Shown here: positions 9,492 to 18,563 of the stretch, piece after piece
Layout of the letters: each line of letters opens with the position of its first letter
Numbering within the stretch: position 1 is the stretch's first letter
DNA from: Flavivirga jejuensis
Lineage (GTDB): Bacteria > Bacteroidota > Bacteroidia > Flavobacteriales > Flavobacteriaceae
DNA length: 64,000 nucleotides
Assembly (NCBI RefSeq): GCF_030540765.1
Contig: NZ_JAUOEL010000007.1
Location: 175,794 to 239,793, forward strand
Direction: 5' to 3'
The notes under the pieces: generated by a model
What the model was told of the DNA's origin: nothing
The model's database searches: none
What the model saw: only the letters and a program-made list of their open reading frames with translations
Program-made: the position numbers and the translations under genes

Positions 9492-11699
9492 CTATTTATT
9501 CTCTAAAATAAAATCTACAATAGGTTTTGGATTTTTTAGTGAATGGGGATGATGCCCTACTTTGGGTTTACGAATAATGGTTAAATCCCAACCTAATGCT
9601 ATAAGTCTTTTTTGTAATAAAGCTGTGTTTTCTATAACAGGAACAACGTTATCAATGTCTCCAACAACACTTAAAATAGGCACTTTATTACTTGCTAAAT
9701 ATTCCAGGTGGTTTACAGGGTTACCGTTATACAAAAGGGCTTCTTTTTCTGAAAAGTCATATTGTTTTAAACAGGTTTCCCAAGTAGATGGATTACCTTC
9801 TCCTACACCTTTTCCTCCAGGCCAACTTTTAAAGTCGCAAACAGGAGCGTCTACATAAATACAGGCTACTTTACTAGCATTACGATTTGCCCAATTAAAA
9901 ACAATAAGCCCTCCTCTACTCATTCCTTCTAAAACAACTTTCGTATTTAAATTATATTTGGTTGTTATGGTATTATAAAAATCATCCCAAATTTGGATCG
10001 CTTTTTCATTTCCAAACAAACCGCCTACATTAATATATGCTACATGGAATCCTTTTTCTAAAAGCGCTAAATCGGTTTGTGGTTCATGACCCCAAAAACG
10101 GGCACGCCAAATCCAATTCTTTTTTTTATTAGCTTTTTTTGGAAAAACAAGTTTAAAATTAACGCCATTAAGTGTGGAATCTAATATTTTGTAACCATGC
10201 CATTCTTTTATATTATTAGTACTTTTTATTTTTTTATTATAAAAACTCAAAGCTCCTAATTTATTCTCTGAACCTTTAATCCAAGGTCCATTATAGACGT
10301 CTTTGGTATTTAAATAGAACTTATTGGGTACATATGTGATTTTATCAAAAACACTATTTTTTTTAACTTTTAGTGTTAATTTATCATGATTAATTGTTAT
10401 GTTTTCTACCATGTTAGATACCTGTTCTGCACTATTTCCCTTTGAAAAAAAGAATTGATTTTTAAGGTAATGTATATTACCTTTTACTTTCTTTTTATCA
10501 TTATAGTTAATAGGTTGATCAAATTTTAATACTATGTTATTATTATCCAGATAGTATGCATATTCCAGTTTTGGTGGTGTAATAATACCATCAGGTTTTT
10601 CATTATAAAAATCACCAGAAATCAGAGGAAAAATACGATGTGCAAACTCTAAATAGCCCTCATAAGAAAAATGGCAGCCATCATGACCAATAACACTGTT
10701 TGTAGACATTATATCTACCATGTCATATTTCTCCGAAATTTGATATTGCTTCTCTCTTAATTTAGATGCGTAATCGCCTCCACATCCTGGATGCAACTGA
10801 AATAAGTAAACCTTTTCTAAACCAAGGTAAACCCTTTTCCAATCATTAAAAAGGGTATCGAAATTTGATTCGTAAGATTCAGCTCCTTTCAAGGTATTGG
10901 TATTTGTTTCTCCTTGATGCCATAGAATAGCTTTAATATTATTTTTTAGTCCAGCTTGATTTACACGGTAAGCTAATCTACCAAAGCTAGTTTCTAATGA
11001 TGGTTTTTCTGGGTAAAGCATGTTCTGCTCTATTGAAGAAGAACCACTACCGCCATTAATAATACAAACAGGAACTTGGTGTTTTTCTACAATAAGGCGC
11101 ATTAATTCCATGCCCCAAACACCAACACCATGTGGATTTTTTTTAAACCAACCACCAACACCTTTTAAATTAGGGCAGTTTCCTGTGGCTAAGCCCCAAC
11201 GTACTTTTTTATCTTTGTTATTATAAGATTCAAAACCAGTTTTAACCCCAAAACTTCTACAATAAGGACTACTATATGTTGATAAGCTACTACTTGCATG
11301 AGAGTTTGACTGACCTGTAATAATATAAGCATCTCCACAAACAACATTATTAGCTGTTAAATACAAACTGTCTGCATTATTTTTTTTGATGTAAAACTCA
11401 AATTTAAATTGGTGCAAACCTGCATCAATTTTAGTAGAAAGAGAAAACTTTTTATTTTTTAAAGTATCTTTTTGTGTATCATATAGTTCTCCATTCTTAA
11501 ATACTTTTAATGTGTATTCTTTAAAATTGGGAGTTCCTTTAACGAGCCCAGAAATAAAAACTTTAGCACTATCTGATTTATTTCGTGCATATAGCTGAAA
11601 ATCCTCAGGAGATTTTGTGATTTTTAATTCTTGTGCAGATAAATTTGCCATGAGAATTATAGAAATAATAAAAAAAAGATAGTTTTTAAAGTCGGTCAT
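9492..11699 (-). CDS. Fusion of SGNH esterase and alpha/beta-hydrolase
   Basis: A 735-residue exported protein with a signal peptide at residues 1-22 (ending SAQ). The first half is a sialate-acetylesterase-like SGNH domain with ITGQSNS (Ser131), WHQGETNT and DGCHFSYEGY as the Asp/His block. The second half, from about residue 485, is an alpha/beta-hydrolase with the nucleophile elbow GMSRGG (Ser594), an acid in VGDIDNVVP and a His in VGHHPHS near residue 717. A beta linker lies between. Both halves keep their catalytic residues, so the protein is probably bifunctional, removing two kinds of ester from the same polysaccharide. It lies between a ThuA gene and a sulfatase. Confidence 0.82.
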   Translation of the reverse strand: MTDFKNYLFFIISIILMANLSAQELKITKSPEDFQLYARNKSDSAKVFISGLVKGTPNFKEYTLKVFKNGELYDTQKDTLKNKKFSLSTKIDAGLHQFKFEFYIKKNNADSLYLTANNVVCGDAYIITGQSNSHASSSLSTYSSPYCRSFGVKTGFESYNNKDKKVRWGLATGNCPNLKGVGGWFKKNPHGVGVWGMELMRLIVEKHQVPVCIINGGSGSSSIEQNMLYPEKPSLETSFGRLAYRVNQAGLKNNIKAILWHQGETNTNTLKGAESYESNFDTLFNDWKRVYLGLEKVYLFQLHPGCGGDYASKLREKQYQISEKYDMVDIMSTNSVIGHDGCHFSYEGYLEFAHRIFPLISGDFYNEKPDGIITPPKLEYAYYLDNNNIVLKFDQPINYNDKKKVKGNIHYLKNQFFFSKGNSAEQVSNMVENITINHDKLTLKVKKNSVFDKITYVPNKFYLNTKDVYNGPWIKGSENKLGALSFYNKKIKSTNNIKEWHGYKILDSTLNGVNFKLVFPKKANKKKNWIWRARFWGHEPQTDLALLEKGFHVAYINVGGLFGNEKAIQIWDDFYNTITTKYNLNTKVVLEGMSRGGLIVFNWANRNASKVACIYVDAPVCDFKSWPGGKGVGEGNPSTWETCLKQYDFSEKEALLYNGNPVNHLEYLASNKVPILSVVGDIDNVVPVIENTALLQKRLIALGWDLTIIRKPKVGHHPHSLKNPKPIVDFILENK

Positions 11700-11752
11700 T
11701 TTAAGTTAAGTTTTTCAACATTGTTTGGTTTCTACAAATATCATGAAAAAAT

Positions 11753-11953
11753 CTAGTTCACTCGCTCTATATCAATATAAAAAGCGTTGCGTAGTGTTCC
11801 ATCCTCCGTATCAAAATAAGCTAAAAACGCTGTTTCTCCTTGAGGAATCTCCTTTTCTAGTATAGCAGCTTCTGCACTATTATCTATATTAACTTTTATA
11901 CGCTTATCCCCTATTTTTAAGTTAAGCTTTTTTAAATTTATGGGACTTTCCAT
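11753..11953 (-). pseudogene. Orphan fragment resembling an arylsulfatase C-terminus
   Basis: 66 residues with no signal peptide. The pattern (LKIGDKRIKVN, then EKEIPQGETAFLAYFDTEDGTLRNAFYIDIERV) resembles the closing beta-hairpin region of many PUL arylsulfatases, where a charged strand is followed by a WFYD-like turn and a YYVYVER-type end. Nothing upstream in frame extends it to a catalytic domain. I infer a remnant of a deleted sulfatase; a small independent protein is possible. Confidence 0.4.
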
Positions 11954-12176
11954 CTAATAATAGACTGAATATAAAAGAAACCTTGTTCTGTAACAAAAAT
12001 ACCCTGACCATTCAAAAATTCTTTTCTCAAATCAACCAATTATTTTCTCTGTTATAACAAAAAGACTATTAAGCGTAATCTTTTATTTATTGTAAACCTT
12101 TCATATAACTAACCAATCAACATTATGATAGGTTATAAAAATCGGTTTTCAAAATTTGCTGAATTATCTTAGAATT

Positions 12177-13580
12177 CTATTGTAATTTATCTATCAAAGA
12201 TTTCTTTAACTCTGTTACTAAATTTGGATGTTTGTCTGCTATATTTTTGGTTTCATTTTCTAATGTTGTGTGATCATACAATTCTACGAAACCATTTTTA
12301 TGAAGTAATAATCGATGCGTTTTAGTTCTTATAGTTGTAACGTTATTTTTATATGCAAATGCAGAGTGGCCTGCTTTATCTGGTTTTTCTAATATTTTTT
12401 TTAAAGACACACCTTGTGCAAATTTAGGGGTTTCTACGCCTGTTAAATCACACAATGTTGGAAAAATATCTAGTGTTTCTACAATAGCATTGGTTTTGTA
12501 ACCTTCTTGTTTCATTCCTGGGTAGTGAATTATCATTGGTGAACGTAAAGATTCTTCAAACAAACTATGTTTCCCCCAAATAGCATGTTCTCCTAAATGC
12601 CAACCATGATCTCCCCAAAAAACAATAATAGTGTTTTTATCTGCTCCTGTTCGTTTTAATTCTGCAAGAATTTTTCCGACTTGCGCATCTGCATAACTAA
12701 CACTCGCTGCATAATGACGCCGTACTTCGTCTGCAAAGTCTGTATCTTTATTTGGATCTTTACCCCAACGGTTATATTTCATAAATTCACTAGAATTGTG
12801 CCATGTGGTTCTTCCTTCTGGTTTTTGCGGATGCTTAATTTCTGGAAGTTTAACCTCTTTATACTTATCCAAATAAGATTTTGGAGCTCCGAAAGGCAAA
12901 TGTGGTTTAATAATTCCAACGGCAAGGAAAAATGGCTTTTCGTTATTTTTGGCAAGTACTCTTAGCTGTTTTAAAGCTTCATTTGTAATCGCTCCATCTG
13001 GATATATAGTATCTGCTCCTTCTACGGATTGGAAAACATCCATACTTTTTGAATTTGTTCTAATTTCTCCATGTGCCAACCCATGCATCATTCCACGTGG
13101 ATGTTGCCATTCTGCAATTGGCATAAGATGTTTATCCCACGCGCCTGGCATTTCAATAATTGTACTGTCGTTCCAGTTTTTACCGCCTCTTCCTCCTGGA
13201 TGATGGGATACCTTTCCTACTGAAACTGTTGTATACCCTTGTTTTTTAAACCATTGGGGCATGCTTGAATTATTTTCTTTAGCGTTGATAAAAAAGGCAT
13301 CATTACCAGAAGGACCGTATTGCCCTGTTAATAAGGTATAACGAGATGGTCCACAGCTTGGTGAATTAACAAAATGTTTTTGAAATGAAACACTAGTTTC
13401 TGCAAGTTGGTCTATATTAGGAGAAACTATATAATCTGCTCCAAAACATTTTAATTCAGGACGAAGGTCATCAACACAAATTAATAGAATATTTGGTTTT
13501 GCTTCTTTAGATGATTTTGAACACTGAAAAAATGATAGTGTACAAAAAAATAACGCGACTAGTAAATTCTTATTTTTCAT
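12177..13580 (-). CDS. Lipoprotein sulfatase, iduronate-2-sulfatase-like
   Basis: 467 residues. The signal peptide ends with a lipobox (FFQC, Cys20), so it is a membrane-anchored lipoprotein. The formylglycine motif CGPSR starts at Cys76, and metal-binding aspartates are seen in ICVDDLRP (Asp37/Asp38) and later in FWGDHGWHLGEH. These are S1-family sulfatase hallmarks; the order and WGDHGWHLGEH block fit the iduronate-2-sulfatase/choline-sulfatase-like group. It should hydrolyse sulfate esters of a polysaccharide. The Cys needs conversion to formylglycine by a maturase that is not in this window. Its neighbours are GH30 and the SGNH fusion, suggesting action on a sulfated, acetylated algal glycan. 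Confidence 0.9.
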   Translation of the reverse strand: MKNKNLLVALFFCTLSFFQCSKSSKEAKPNILLICVDDLRPELKCFGADYIVSPNIDQLAETSVSFQKHFVNSPSCGPSRYTLLTGQYGPSGNDAFFINAKENNSSMPQWFKKQGYTTVSVGKVSHHPGGRGGKNWNDSTIIEMPGAWDKHLMPIAEWQHPRGMMHGLAHGEIRTNSKSMDVFQSVEGADTIYPDGAITNEALKQLRVLAKNNEKPFFLAVGIIKPHLPFGAPKSYLDKYKEVKLPEIKHPQKPEGRTTWHNSSEFMKYNRWGKDPNKDTDFADEVRRHYAASVSYADAQVGKILAELKRTGADKNTIIVFWGDHGWHLGEHAIWGKHSLFEESLRSPMIIHYPGMKQEGYKTNAIVETLDIFPTLCDLTGVETPKFAQGVSLKKILEKPDKAGHSAFAYKNNVTTIRTKTHRLLLHKNGFVELYDHTTLENETKNIADKHPNLVTELKKSLIDKLQ

Positions 13581-13619
13581 TCTTAAATTTTCAAAAGAAA
13601 TTTTGCACCACTATTTCTC

Positions 13620-15047
13620 TTATTTTTTTGGTTCAAAAACAAATGCACATAAACTATTTGCAGGTAATTGTACTGTATAGTTTTTACTAGCAAGTTTTAT
13701 TTGCTGTGTTTCAATAATTTCGGTGTCGTTTTCTAAAAAAACAACGACATGTTTTTTGTTACGAACTGCCAGAGCATCAACATTATCTGGCGTTGTAGTT
13801 TTTATACTCTGATCTCCTGGGCGAACAAATTTACTAAACAACGCCATGGGTGCATAATCTGCATTATAGGTAATTGTTTGTGTTTGACGATCAATTTTAA
13901 TCATACTATTTTGTTTCCAGCCCCATGCACTTTTACTTTCTTCATTAAGAACCATATTCCAATAGCAATAGTTTTCACATCCGCTATTAATCCACATGCA
14001 TACTTCATTGAATCGAGATCTGGCTTGTTTCATAGTATTTTTTCCGTTCCAGCATTTTCCTTCGGTGTGCATAAAATTCATTTCTGGATAATTTTTATTT
14101 AGGGCTTTTATAGCTTTAGAACTACAGTATTGTAATCCAACACCATCAATCTTTTCAGCACCTTTTAAAGCCATAAATGCACTGGCATCTTTACGCTTAC
14201 CTCTAAAACTTCCTGCCCATAATTCGGTTTTCAATTCTGCAGACTTAAATGTTGGACGAATATAATCAAAAGCTAATTCTGCCATTTGCTGAGGCGACAT
14301 ATCACAACCTGGATATGTTGGATTCATATCTGTTTCATTCTGAATAATCAATCGGTCTACTTGTACGCCATGTTTAGAATATTCTTGTATATATTTTGAA
14401 AAATAGAGGGCATATGCATTGTATATTTTAGAATTTGCAATAAGGGTATTATTCTCTGGATTTTCATTACCTCCATCCATTTTACCTGTTATTTTCATCC
14501 ACCCTGGAGGACTCCACGGAGATGCAAAAATTTTCAGATTTGGGTTTTCAACATAAGCTGCTTTAATAAAAGGTATTACCGATGTTTCGTCGCGTGCTAC
14601 AGAAAAATGTTTCATTTCAAAATCATCTGGGGTTTCACTATAACTATAAGCTCCTAAACCGAAATCGGACGATCCTATTGCCGTTCTACAATGCGATAGG
14701 CCTATACCCTTATCTGCATTAAATAATTCTGCTGCTAACTTATATTGTTGAGCTGCTTTCAAACTCATAAAAGCCTCGCCTCCTTGTTCGTTAAAGGCGC
14801 CTCCTATTCCGCTTAAATTTGGGTGAATAATGTCATTTAATCTAATTACAACCGAGGCGTCTTTAGTTTTAGAAGGCTTAATTTTAAGTCGTTTGGTTTG
14901 TATTGGTTGCGCAGTAACTGTAGTACCATCTGATAGGTTAACGTAATTTACAGATACTGGTTTATAATGCGTGACCGTTTGCGATTGTGAGAACCAAGAC
15001 AAACTAATAACCAGAGTCCATGTGATAAAGAAAGTTTTATTTTTCAT
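13620..15047 (-). CDS. GH30-family glycoside hydrolase
   Basis: A 475-residue exported protein with a signal peptide (residues 1-22, ending SQS). The (beta/alpha)8 GH30 fold is marked by GIGGAFNEQGGEA, SPWSPPGWMK, the acid/base in IIQNETD (Glu238) and the nucleophile in MHTEGKCW (Glu329). A C-terminal beta-sandwich follows. GH30 enzymes cleave beta-glucosides, beta-1,6-glucans or galactans, or xylans; the subfamily cannot be fixed by eye. It ends 39 bases before the sulfatase start and is on the same strand, so it is probably the first gene of a GH30-sulfatase unit. Confidence 0.9.
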   Translation of the reverse strand: MKNKTFFITWTLVISLSWFSQSQTVTHYKPVSVNYVNLSDGTTVTAQPIQTKRLKIKPSKTKDASVVIRLNDIIHPNLSGIGGAFNEQGGEAFMSLKAAQQYKLAAELFNADKGIGLSHCRTAIGSSDFGLGAYSYSETPDDFEMKHFSVARDETSVIPFIKAAYVENPNLKIFASPWSPPGWMKITGKMDGGNENPENNTLIANSKIYNAYALYFSKYIQEYSKHGVQVDRLIIQNETDMNPTYPGCDMSPQQMAELAFDYIRPTFKSAELKTELWAGSFRGKRKDASAFMALKGAEKIDGVGLQYCSSKAIKALNKNYPEMNFMHTEGKCWNGKNTMKQARSRFNEVCMWINSGCENYCYWNMVLNEESKSAWGWKQNSMIKIDRQTQTITYNADYAPMALFSKFVRPGDQSIKTTTPDNVDALAVRNKKHVVVFLENDTEIIETQQIKLASKNYTVQLPANSLCAFVFEPKK

Positions 15048-15262
15048 ATATAGATTATTTACATTTTATCTTGTTTTTTCATTTTTATAAAAAAATTCCT
15101 CTTCTCTATTTATAAATTTGCTGAATCTTGATTCTTATAGTAATTTTTCACTAAAAAAAGGAGCTATATTCTAATCAAAAATAGATTAATTTTGAGAATA
15201 AAGTATTATATATTAATGATAAAAAAAATCTTAAAACTGACTATCCCTGCCTTTGCCAATAG

Positions 15263-15445
15263 GTGGCTCCGAAGCAAGTCATAAGAGGTATACTTCGGCT
15301 CCGCTCAACACAGATTTTCGCCAGTTTCATATCCAATCAAGTTGCCTTCAGGTTTTGCCCTTGGAAGCAAAAACCGAATTTTGTGTTTTGCCTCATCCAG
15401 AACTGCCTTTTTTGGCAGTTCTGATGGCTCCAAAGGTTGGACTAA
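15263..15445. repeat. Structured intergenic repeat, copy 1
   Basis: The core (15316-15402) matches the copy at 18936-19027 with many shared blocks, such as GTTTCATA and CCAATCAAGTTGCC. Two hairpins lie in the same order: TTTTGC/GCAAAA at 15353-15372, and a perfect 9-bp stem AGAACTGCC/GGCAGTTCT at 15399-15422. Open frames across it are artefacts of the repeat. Confidence 0.75.
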
Positions 15446-15794
15446 TAAGCTGATTGTTTTGTTAGAAAAAAACCGTTAGGCAAATCTGCCTCTATTGGAA
15501 ACTGTTTCAATTCCTAAATCACTTTTAACTCTTTATTCGTCCCTATTTTATCTAACATCAGCACTTTTTATAGCATACTTTATGTTAAACATTGATCTTT
15601 ATTGCCAATCTATTATTTACATAAATAGGTTAAGGCTTTTAATTAGTTACGGCGGAGATTTTGTATAAAATTTTCGTCGTTTTTTTGCAAAATTAAAACC
15701 TAATAAGATGGATGATCGTATATACAATTGATTAGAATAAAGAAAATAAAACTGACTTCTATTTTACGGAGTCATAAAAAAATATAGATAAACC

Positions 15795-15956
15795 ATGGAA
15801 AAAGGAATATTACCGAAATATTATACGAATGAAAGAAGTATTCTTGAAACAAAAAAAACACAGAAACAACATATGATGGAGCGTTTAGAAAATGGAAATT
15901 CAATACTTGTAGTTGTTTCTAATTATAACCCATTAACATTTACTAGAGTCCTATAG
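15795..15956 (+). CDS. Possible 53-residue protein or gene relic
   Basis: An ATG at 15795 opens a 53-residue frame beginning MEKGILPKYYTNE and ending NYNPLTFTRVL. It is Lys/Glu-rich in the first half and hydrophobic in LVVVSNY. No clear ribosome-binding site or homologue is recognised. It may be the broken N-terminus of a longer gene. Confidence 0.25.
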   Translation: MEKGILPKYYTNERSILETKKTQKQHMMERLENGNSILVVVSNYNPLTFTRVL

Positions 15957-16094
15957 TATTTACTACACATCATCAATCGTTGTATCTCAACCACAACTCA
16001 CTACTATTTAATAGTTTACATAGATTTTTCTAAATATACAACGGGTTCTGTATATTAATTTAGTACAAAATTAAAGGCTTTTCTGTTCTTTTCT

Positions 16095-16140
16095 ATTTCA
16101 TCATAGCGATGCTATGATGAAATCAAGCAAGTACTTGATT
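16095..16140. repeat. Two consecutive perfect hairpins
   Basis: Stem one has 13-bp arms at 16095-16107 and 16111-16123 with a 3-base loop. Stem two (AATCAAG/CTTGATT, 16121-16140) overlaps its end. The overlap would make the two structures mutually exclusive at their shared bases. Confidence 0.6.
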
Positions 16141-16335
16141 ATACTATACTTTTAATACTAACAACCTTCTAATGCATAACTCTGGTTAGCTATAACAATA
16201 CTATCCTGATATTAAGAAAGCATCCAACCTTAGATTGGTTTTAAATGCAATAAAAAGTGATTTGTAGAAATAACAAACTGTTTATTTTTAAACTCTTTGC
16301 TTATTATATCTATCCCTGTTTTTATTCAAATAATA

Positions 16336-16356
16336 CCCCGCAGCTCTGCTGCGGGG
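16336..16356. terminator. GC-rich hairpin in AT-rich spacer
   Basis: Perfect 9-bp stem CCCCGCAGC/GCTGCGGGG with a TCT loop. No T-run follows directly. It sits about 120 bases upstream of the ABM-like gene and could be a terminator of upstream transcription or a repeat. Confidence 0.35.
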
Positions 16357-16474
16357 ATAGAAAAACTAATCATTTGTTTTATTTATAGAAAATTGTCCAT
16401 GCATAAGTTATAAATGTCCATTCCAAAACTCTTCGATTTGCAACAAATTTGCACTGTAACAAAAATTAAAAAAT

Positions 16475-17194
16475 ATGAAAACAAGAATACCTTTAAAAAT
16501 AGTAATCCTGGTAATGTTTCTAGGATTTTCAATTCAATCATTTTCTAAACCCAAAAACAGTAATATTATGAAGAGTACAAAAGAAGAAATCATCGGATTA
16601 TTAGTAACTATGAAAGCCAAATCTGGCAAAGAACAAGATGTTAAAAACTTTTTACTTAGTGGATTGGCACTCGTAAATAACGAGCCTCAAACGGTGTCTT
16701 GGTTCGCCTTTCAAATAGACGAAAGTACTTTTGGAATATATGACACATTTAAAGTAGAAGCAGGCAGACAAGCACATTTAACAGGTGAGGTTGCAAAAGC
16801 GCTATTAGCAAATGCTGAGAATCTATTGGAAAGCTTTGATGTAAACGTGAGTATTCGCCCCGTTAGTGTATTGGCATCTAACCATAAAGCAGGAACACAA
16901 AACAAAGGCTTATTAGTTATTATGAAAGCTAAAGCAGGTAAATCTACAGATGTAGAAAATTTTCTTCAGGTAGGTAAGCAATTAGTAGGAGATGAACCAA
17001 AAACTTTATCTTGGTATGCGATTAAGTTAGATGATATGACGTATGCTATATTCGACACTTTTGCAGAAGATACTGGAAGAGATGCACACTTAACGGGCAA
17101 AATAGCAGCAACTCTTATGGAAAATGCTCCTATTATTCTGGAAAATTTTGAAGCAACAGCTATTCAAAAAATAGATATTTTGGCTTCCAAATAA
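16475..17194 (+). CDS. Exported tandem ABM-like (dimeric alpha/beta barrel) protein
   Basis: 239 residues. A signal peptide (about residues 1-24) is followed by two copies of a roughly 95-residue domain (about 38-130 and 143-235) that are clearly duplicates: GLLVTMKAKSGKEQDVKNFL with GLLVIMKAKAGKSTDVENFL, and GRQAHLTGEVAKALL with GRDAHLTGKIAATLM. The pattern is that of antibiotic-biosynthesis-monooxygenase/YgiN-like dimeric barrels, which work as homodimers; here one chain supplies both halves. Export from the cytoplasm is unusual for this fold. It converges with an AraC regulator gene. Its substrate is unknown. Confidence 0.75.
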   Translation: MKTRIPLKIVILVMFLGFSIQSFSKPKNSNIMKSTKEEIIGLLVTMKAKSGKEQDVKNFLLSGLALVNNEPQTVSWFAFQIDESTFGIYDTFKVEAGRQAHLTGEVAKALLANAENLLESFDVNVSIRPVSVLASNHKAGTQNKGLLVIMKAKAGKSTDVENFLQVGKQLVGDEPKTLSWYAIKLDDMTYAIFDTFAEDTGRDAHLTGKIAATLMENAPIILENFEATAIQKIDILASK

Positions 17195-17200
17195 TTGACT

Positions 17201-17632
17201 ATAGTTAGAAGAGGCTAAAAAATATCATTCTGAGTATTACCGAGAAACAAAATATATTTTGTTTTGAAAGTAGCAGCAAAGCTGTGAAGAATCTCTGAAA
17301 ATTTTAATGTTTTGATTTTTAATTGAATAAGATTCTTCAGTCGTAAGCTTCGCTTATATCTTCAAACAAAATATATTTTGTTTCTCGATAGCCTACCATT
17401 GACGTGTTTTGTAAATGACTAACTTTCAATTGTTTGTCATTCAGAGCGCAGCGAAGAATCTTTATCATTAATCCCTAAAGATTCTTCAGTCGTACCTCCT
17501 TCTGAATGACACCCCTATTACGTCATTTCATACGCTAGTTAAAATTTTTAACACAGATCTCTGAATGACAATAGCCTTTGCAAACATAGGATGACAAAGT
17601 TCATCACTTTTTAAACAGCCTCTTCTAACTAT
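17201..17632. repeat. 432-bp composite palindromic repeat between convergent genes
   Basis: Perfect 16-bp inverted repeats (17201-17216 and 17617-17632; core AGTTAGAAGAGGCT) bound the block. Inside are two nested palindromic units. One (17241-17387) has arms reading CGAGAAACAAAATATATTTT, and the other (17436-17510) has GTCATTCAGA/TCTGAATGAC outer arms and GAAGAATCTTT/AAAGATTCTTC inner arms. The second is the GTCATTC-type repeat common in Bacteroidota intergenic DNA. The outer arms followed by TTTTT could be a bidirectional terminator whose loop was invaded by repeats. Confidence 0.7.
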
Positions 17633-17672
17633 TTTTGAATAACGATTCCATGGAGCTGGTACGTCTTCTATT

Positions 17673-18563
17673 TTATTGCAAACCAATTGATGGAGTGTTT
17701 TTTAATTTTTCTAATTTAGCAAAACCAACTGTCTTTTTATAAATATTTGGTGAAACACCTACTTTCTTTTTAAAAAATCGACTAAAATAAAATTCATCTT
17801 CATATCCCAAAGATGCAGCTATCTTCTTTACAGGTTTTGATGTTAAATAAAGTTCGCGTTTAGCAGCTAAAATAATTCTATTGGTTATTAAATCTGTTAG
17901 GGTTTGATTTAAATATTTTTTTACCATTACAGCTAGAGTTTTAGGGCTTATACATAACATACCTGCGTATTCTTGTGGTGTATGCAACTTAAAGTAATTA
18001 CTTTCAATAGCATCTACCAAATTTTGCAAAACTTCAGAATGTTTATCTACAAATTTTAATACAGTATCTTTATCAAATTTCTTTTTCTGTCTTACAGCTT
18101 CGATAAGAAAAATTTTTAAAAAAGCAACTAGCATTTCATATTGCGCAATAGAATCCTTATCCATTTCTCTTGAAATTTGATCTATGAGATTAAAAAACAA
18201 TGTTTCTTCTGAGAGTTTAAAAAAAGGTAAGCCATGAAAATTACCAAAAAGAATACCTTCTGTTTCAATGTCATTTTGATGGCGGTATGTACAAAAAAAA
18301 CCGGGATGAAAATTTAATAGAAAACCCGAGCATTCTTCATCTGAGGTCACCATAAAAGGTTGATAAGGAGATAAGCAAATCATATGATTAGCTTTGAGTT
18401 GATATTCTGAAAAATCTACTTTTAGATTAAAACTAGCACTGCGTAACAGAATGATAGAGTAATAATTCTTTCGTTGTAAATGATTAAAATGGTTTAGGTT
18501 ATTGAATCGCTCTAACCTAAATGTTAATTCATCATTTTGCTTATTAATAATAATTTGTTTCAT
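17673..18563 (-). CDS. AraC-family transcriptional regulator
   Basis: 296 residues from the start at 18563, preferred over an upstream ATG (18644) because residues before it are Cys-rich and unlike the family. The N-terminal part is a cupin-like ligand-binding domain (DELTFRLERFNNLNHF, then NHMICLSPYQPFMV). The C-terminal two helix-turn-helix motifs are clear: LNQTLTDLITNRIILAAKREL and KKIAASLGYEDEFYFSRFFKKKVGVSPNIYKK, the AraC signature. This class in Bacteroidota often senses sugars or aromatic compounds. It is convergent with the ABM-like gene and may also act on the GH16 gene 0.9 kb away; no operator was identified. Confidence 0.88.
   Translation of the reverse strand: MKQIIINKQNDELTFRLERFNNLNHFNHLQRKNYYSIILLRSASFNLKVDFSEYQLKANHMICLSPYQPFMVTSDEECSGFLLNFHPGFFCTYRHQNDIETEGILFGNFHGLPFFKLSEETLFFNLIDQISREMDKDSIAQYEMLVAFLKIFLIEAVRQKKKFDKDTVLKFVDKHSEVLQNLVDAIESNYFKLHTPQEYAGMLCISPKTLAVMVKKYLNQTLTDLITNRIILAAKRELYLTSKPVKKIAASLGYEDEFYFSRFFKKKVGVSPNIYKKTVGFAKLEKLKNTPSIGLQ

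Larger units (their letters stand above)
15048..16474. other. Long gene-poor stretch with repeats and hairpins
   Basis: About 1.4 kb. It contains one hairpin repeat (15263-15445) shared with 18917-19093, a possible 53-residue frame (15795-15956), two adjacent palindromes (16095-16140) and a GC-rich hairpin (16336-16356). The remainder shows no coding or RNA-gene character to me. Confidence 0.6.

Noticed and set aside
15253-15453. 66-residue frame in copy 1 of the structured repeat
   Set aside because: It covers the hairpins of a non-coding repeat; the matching copy does not preserve the frame.
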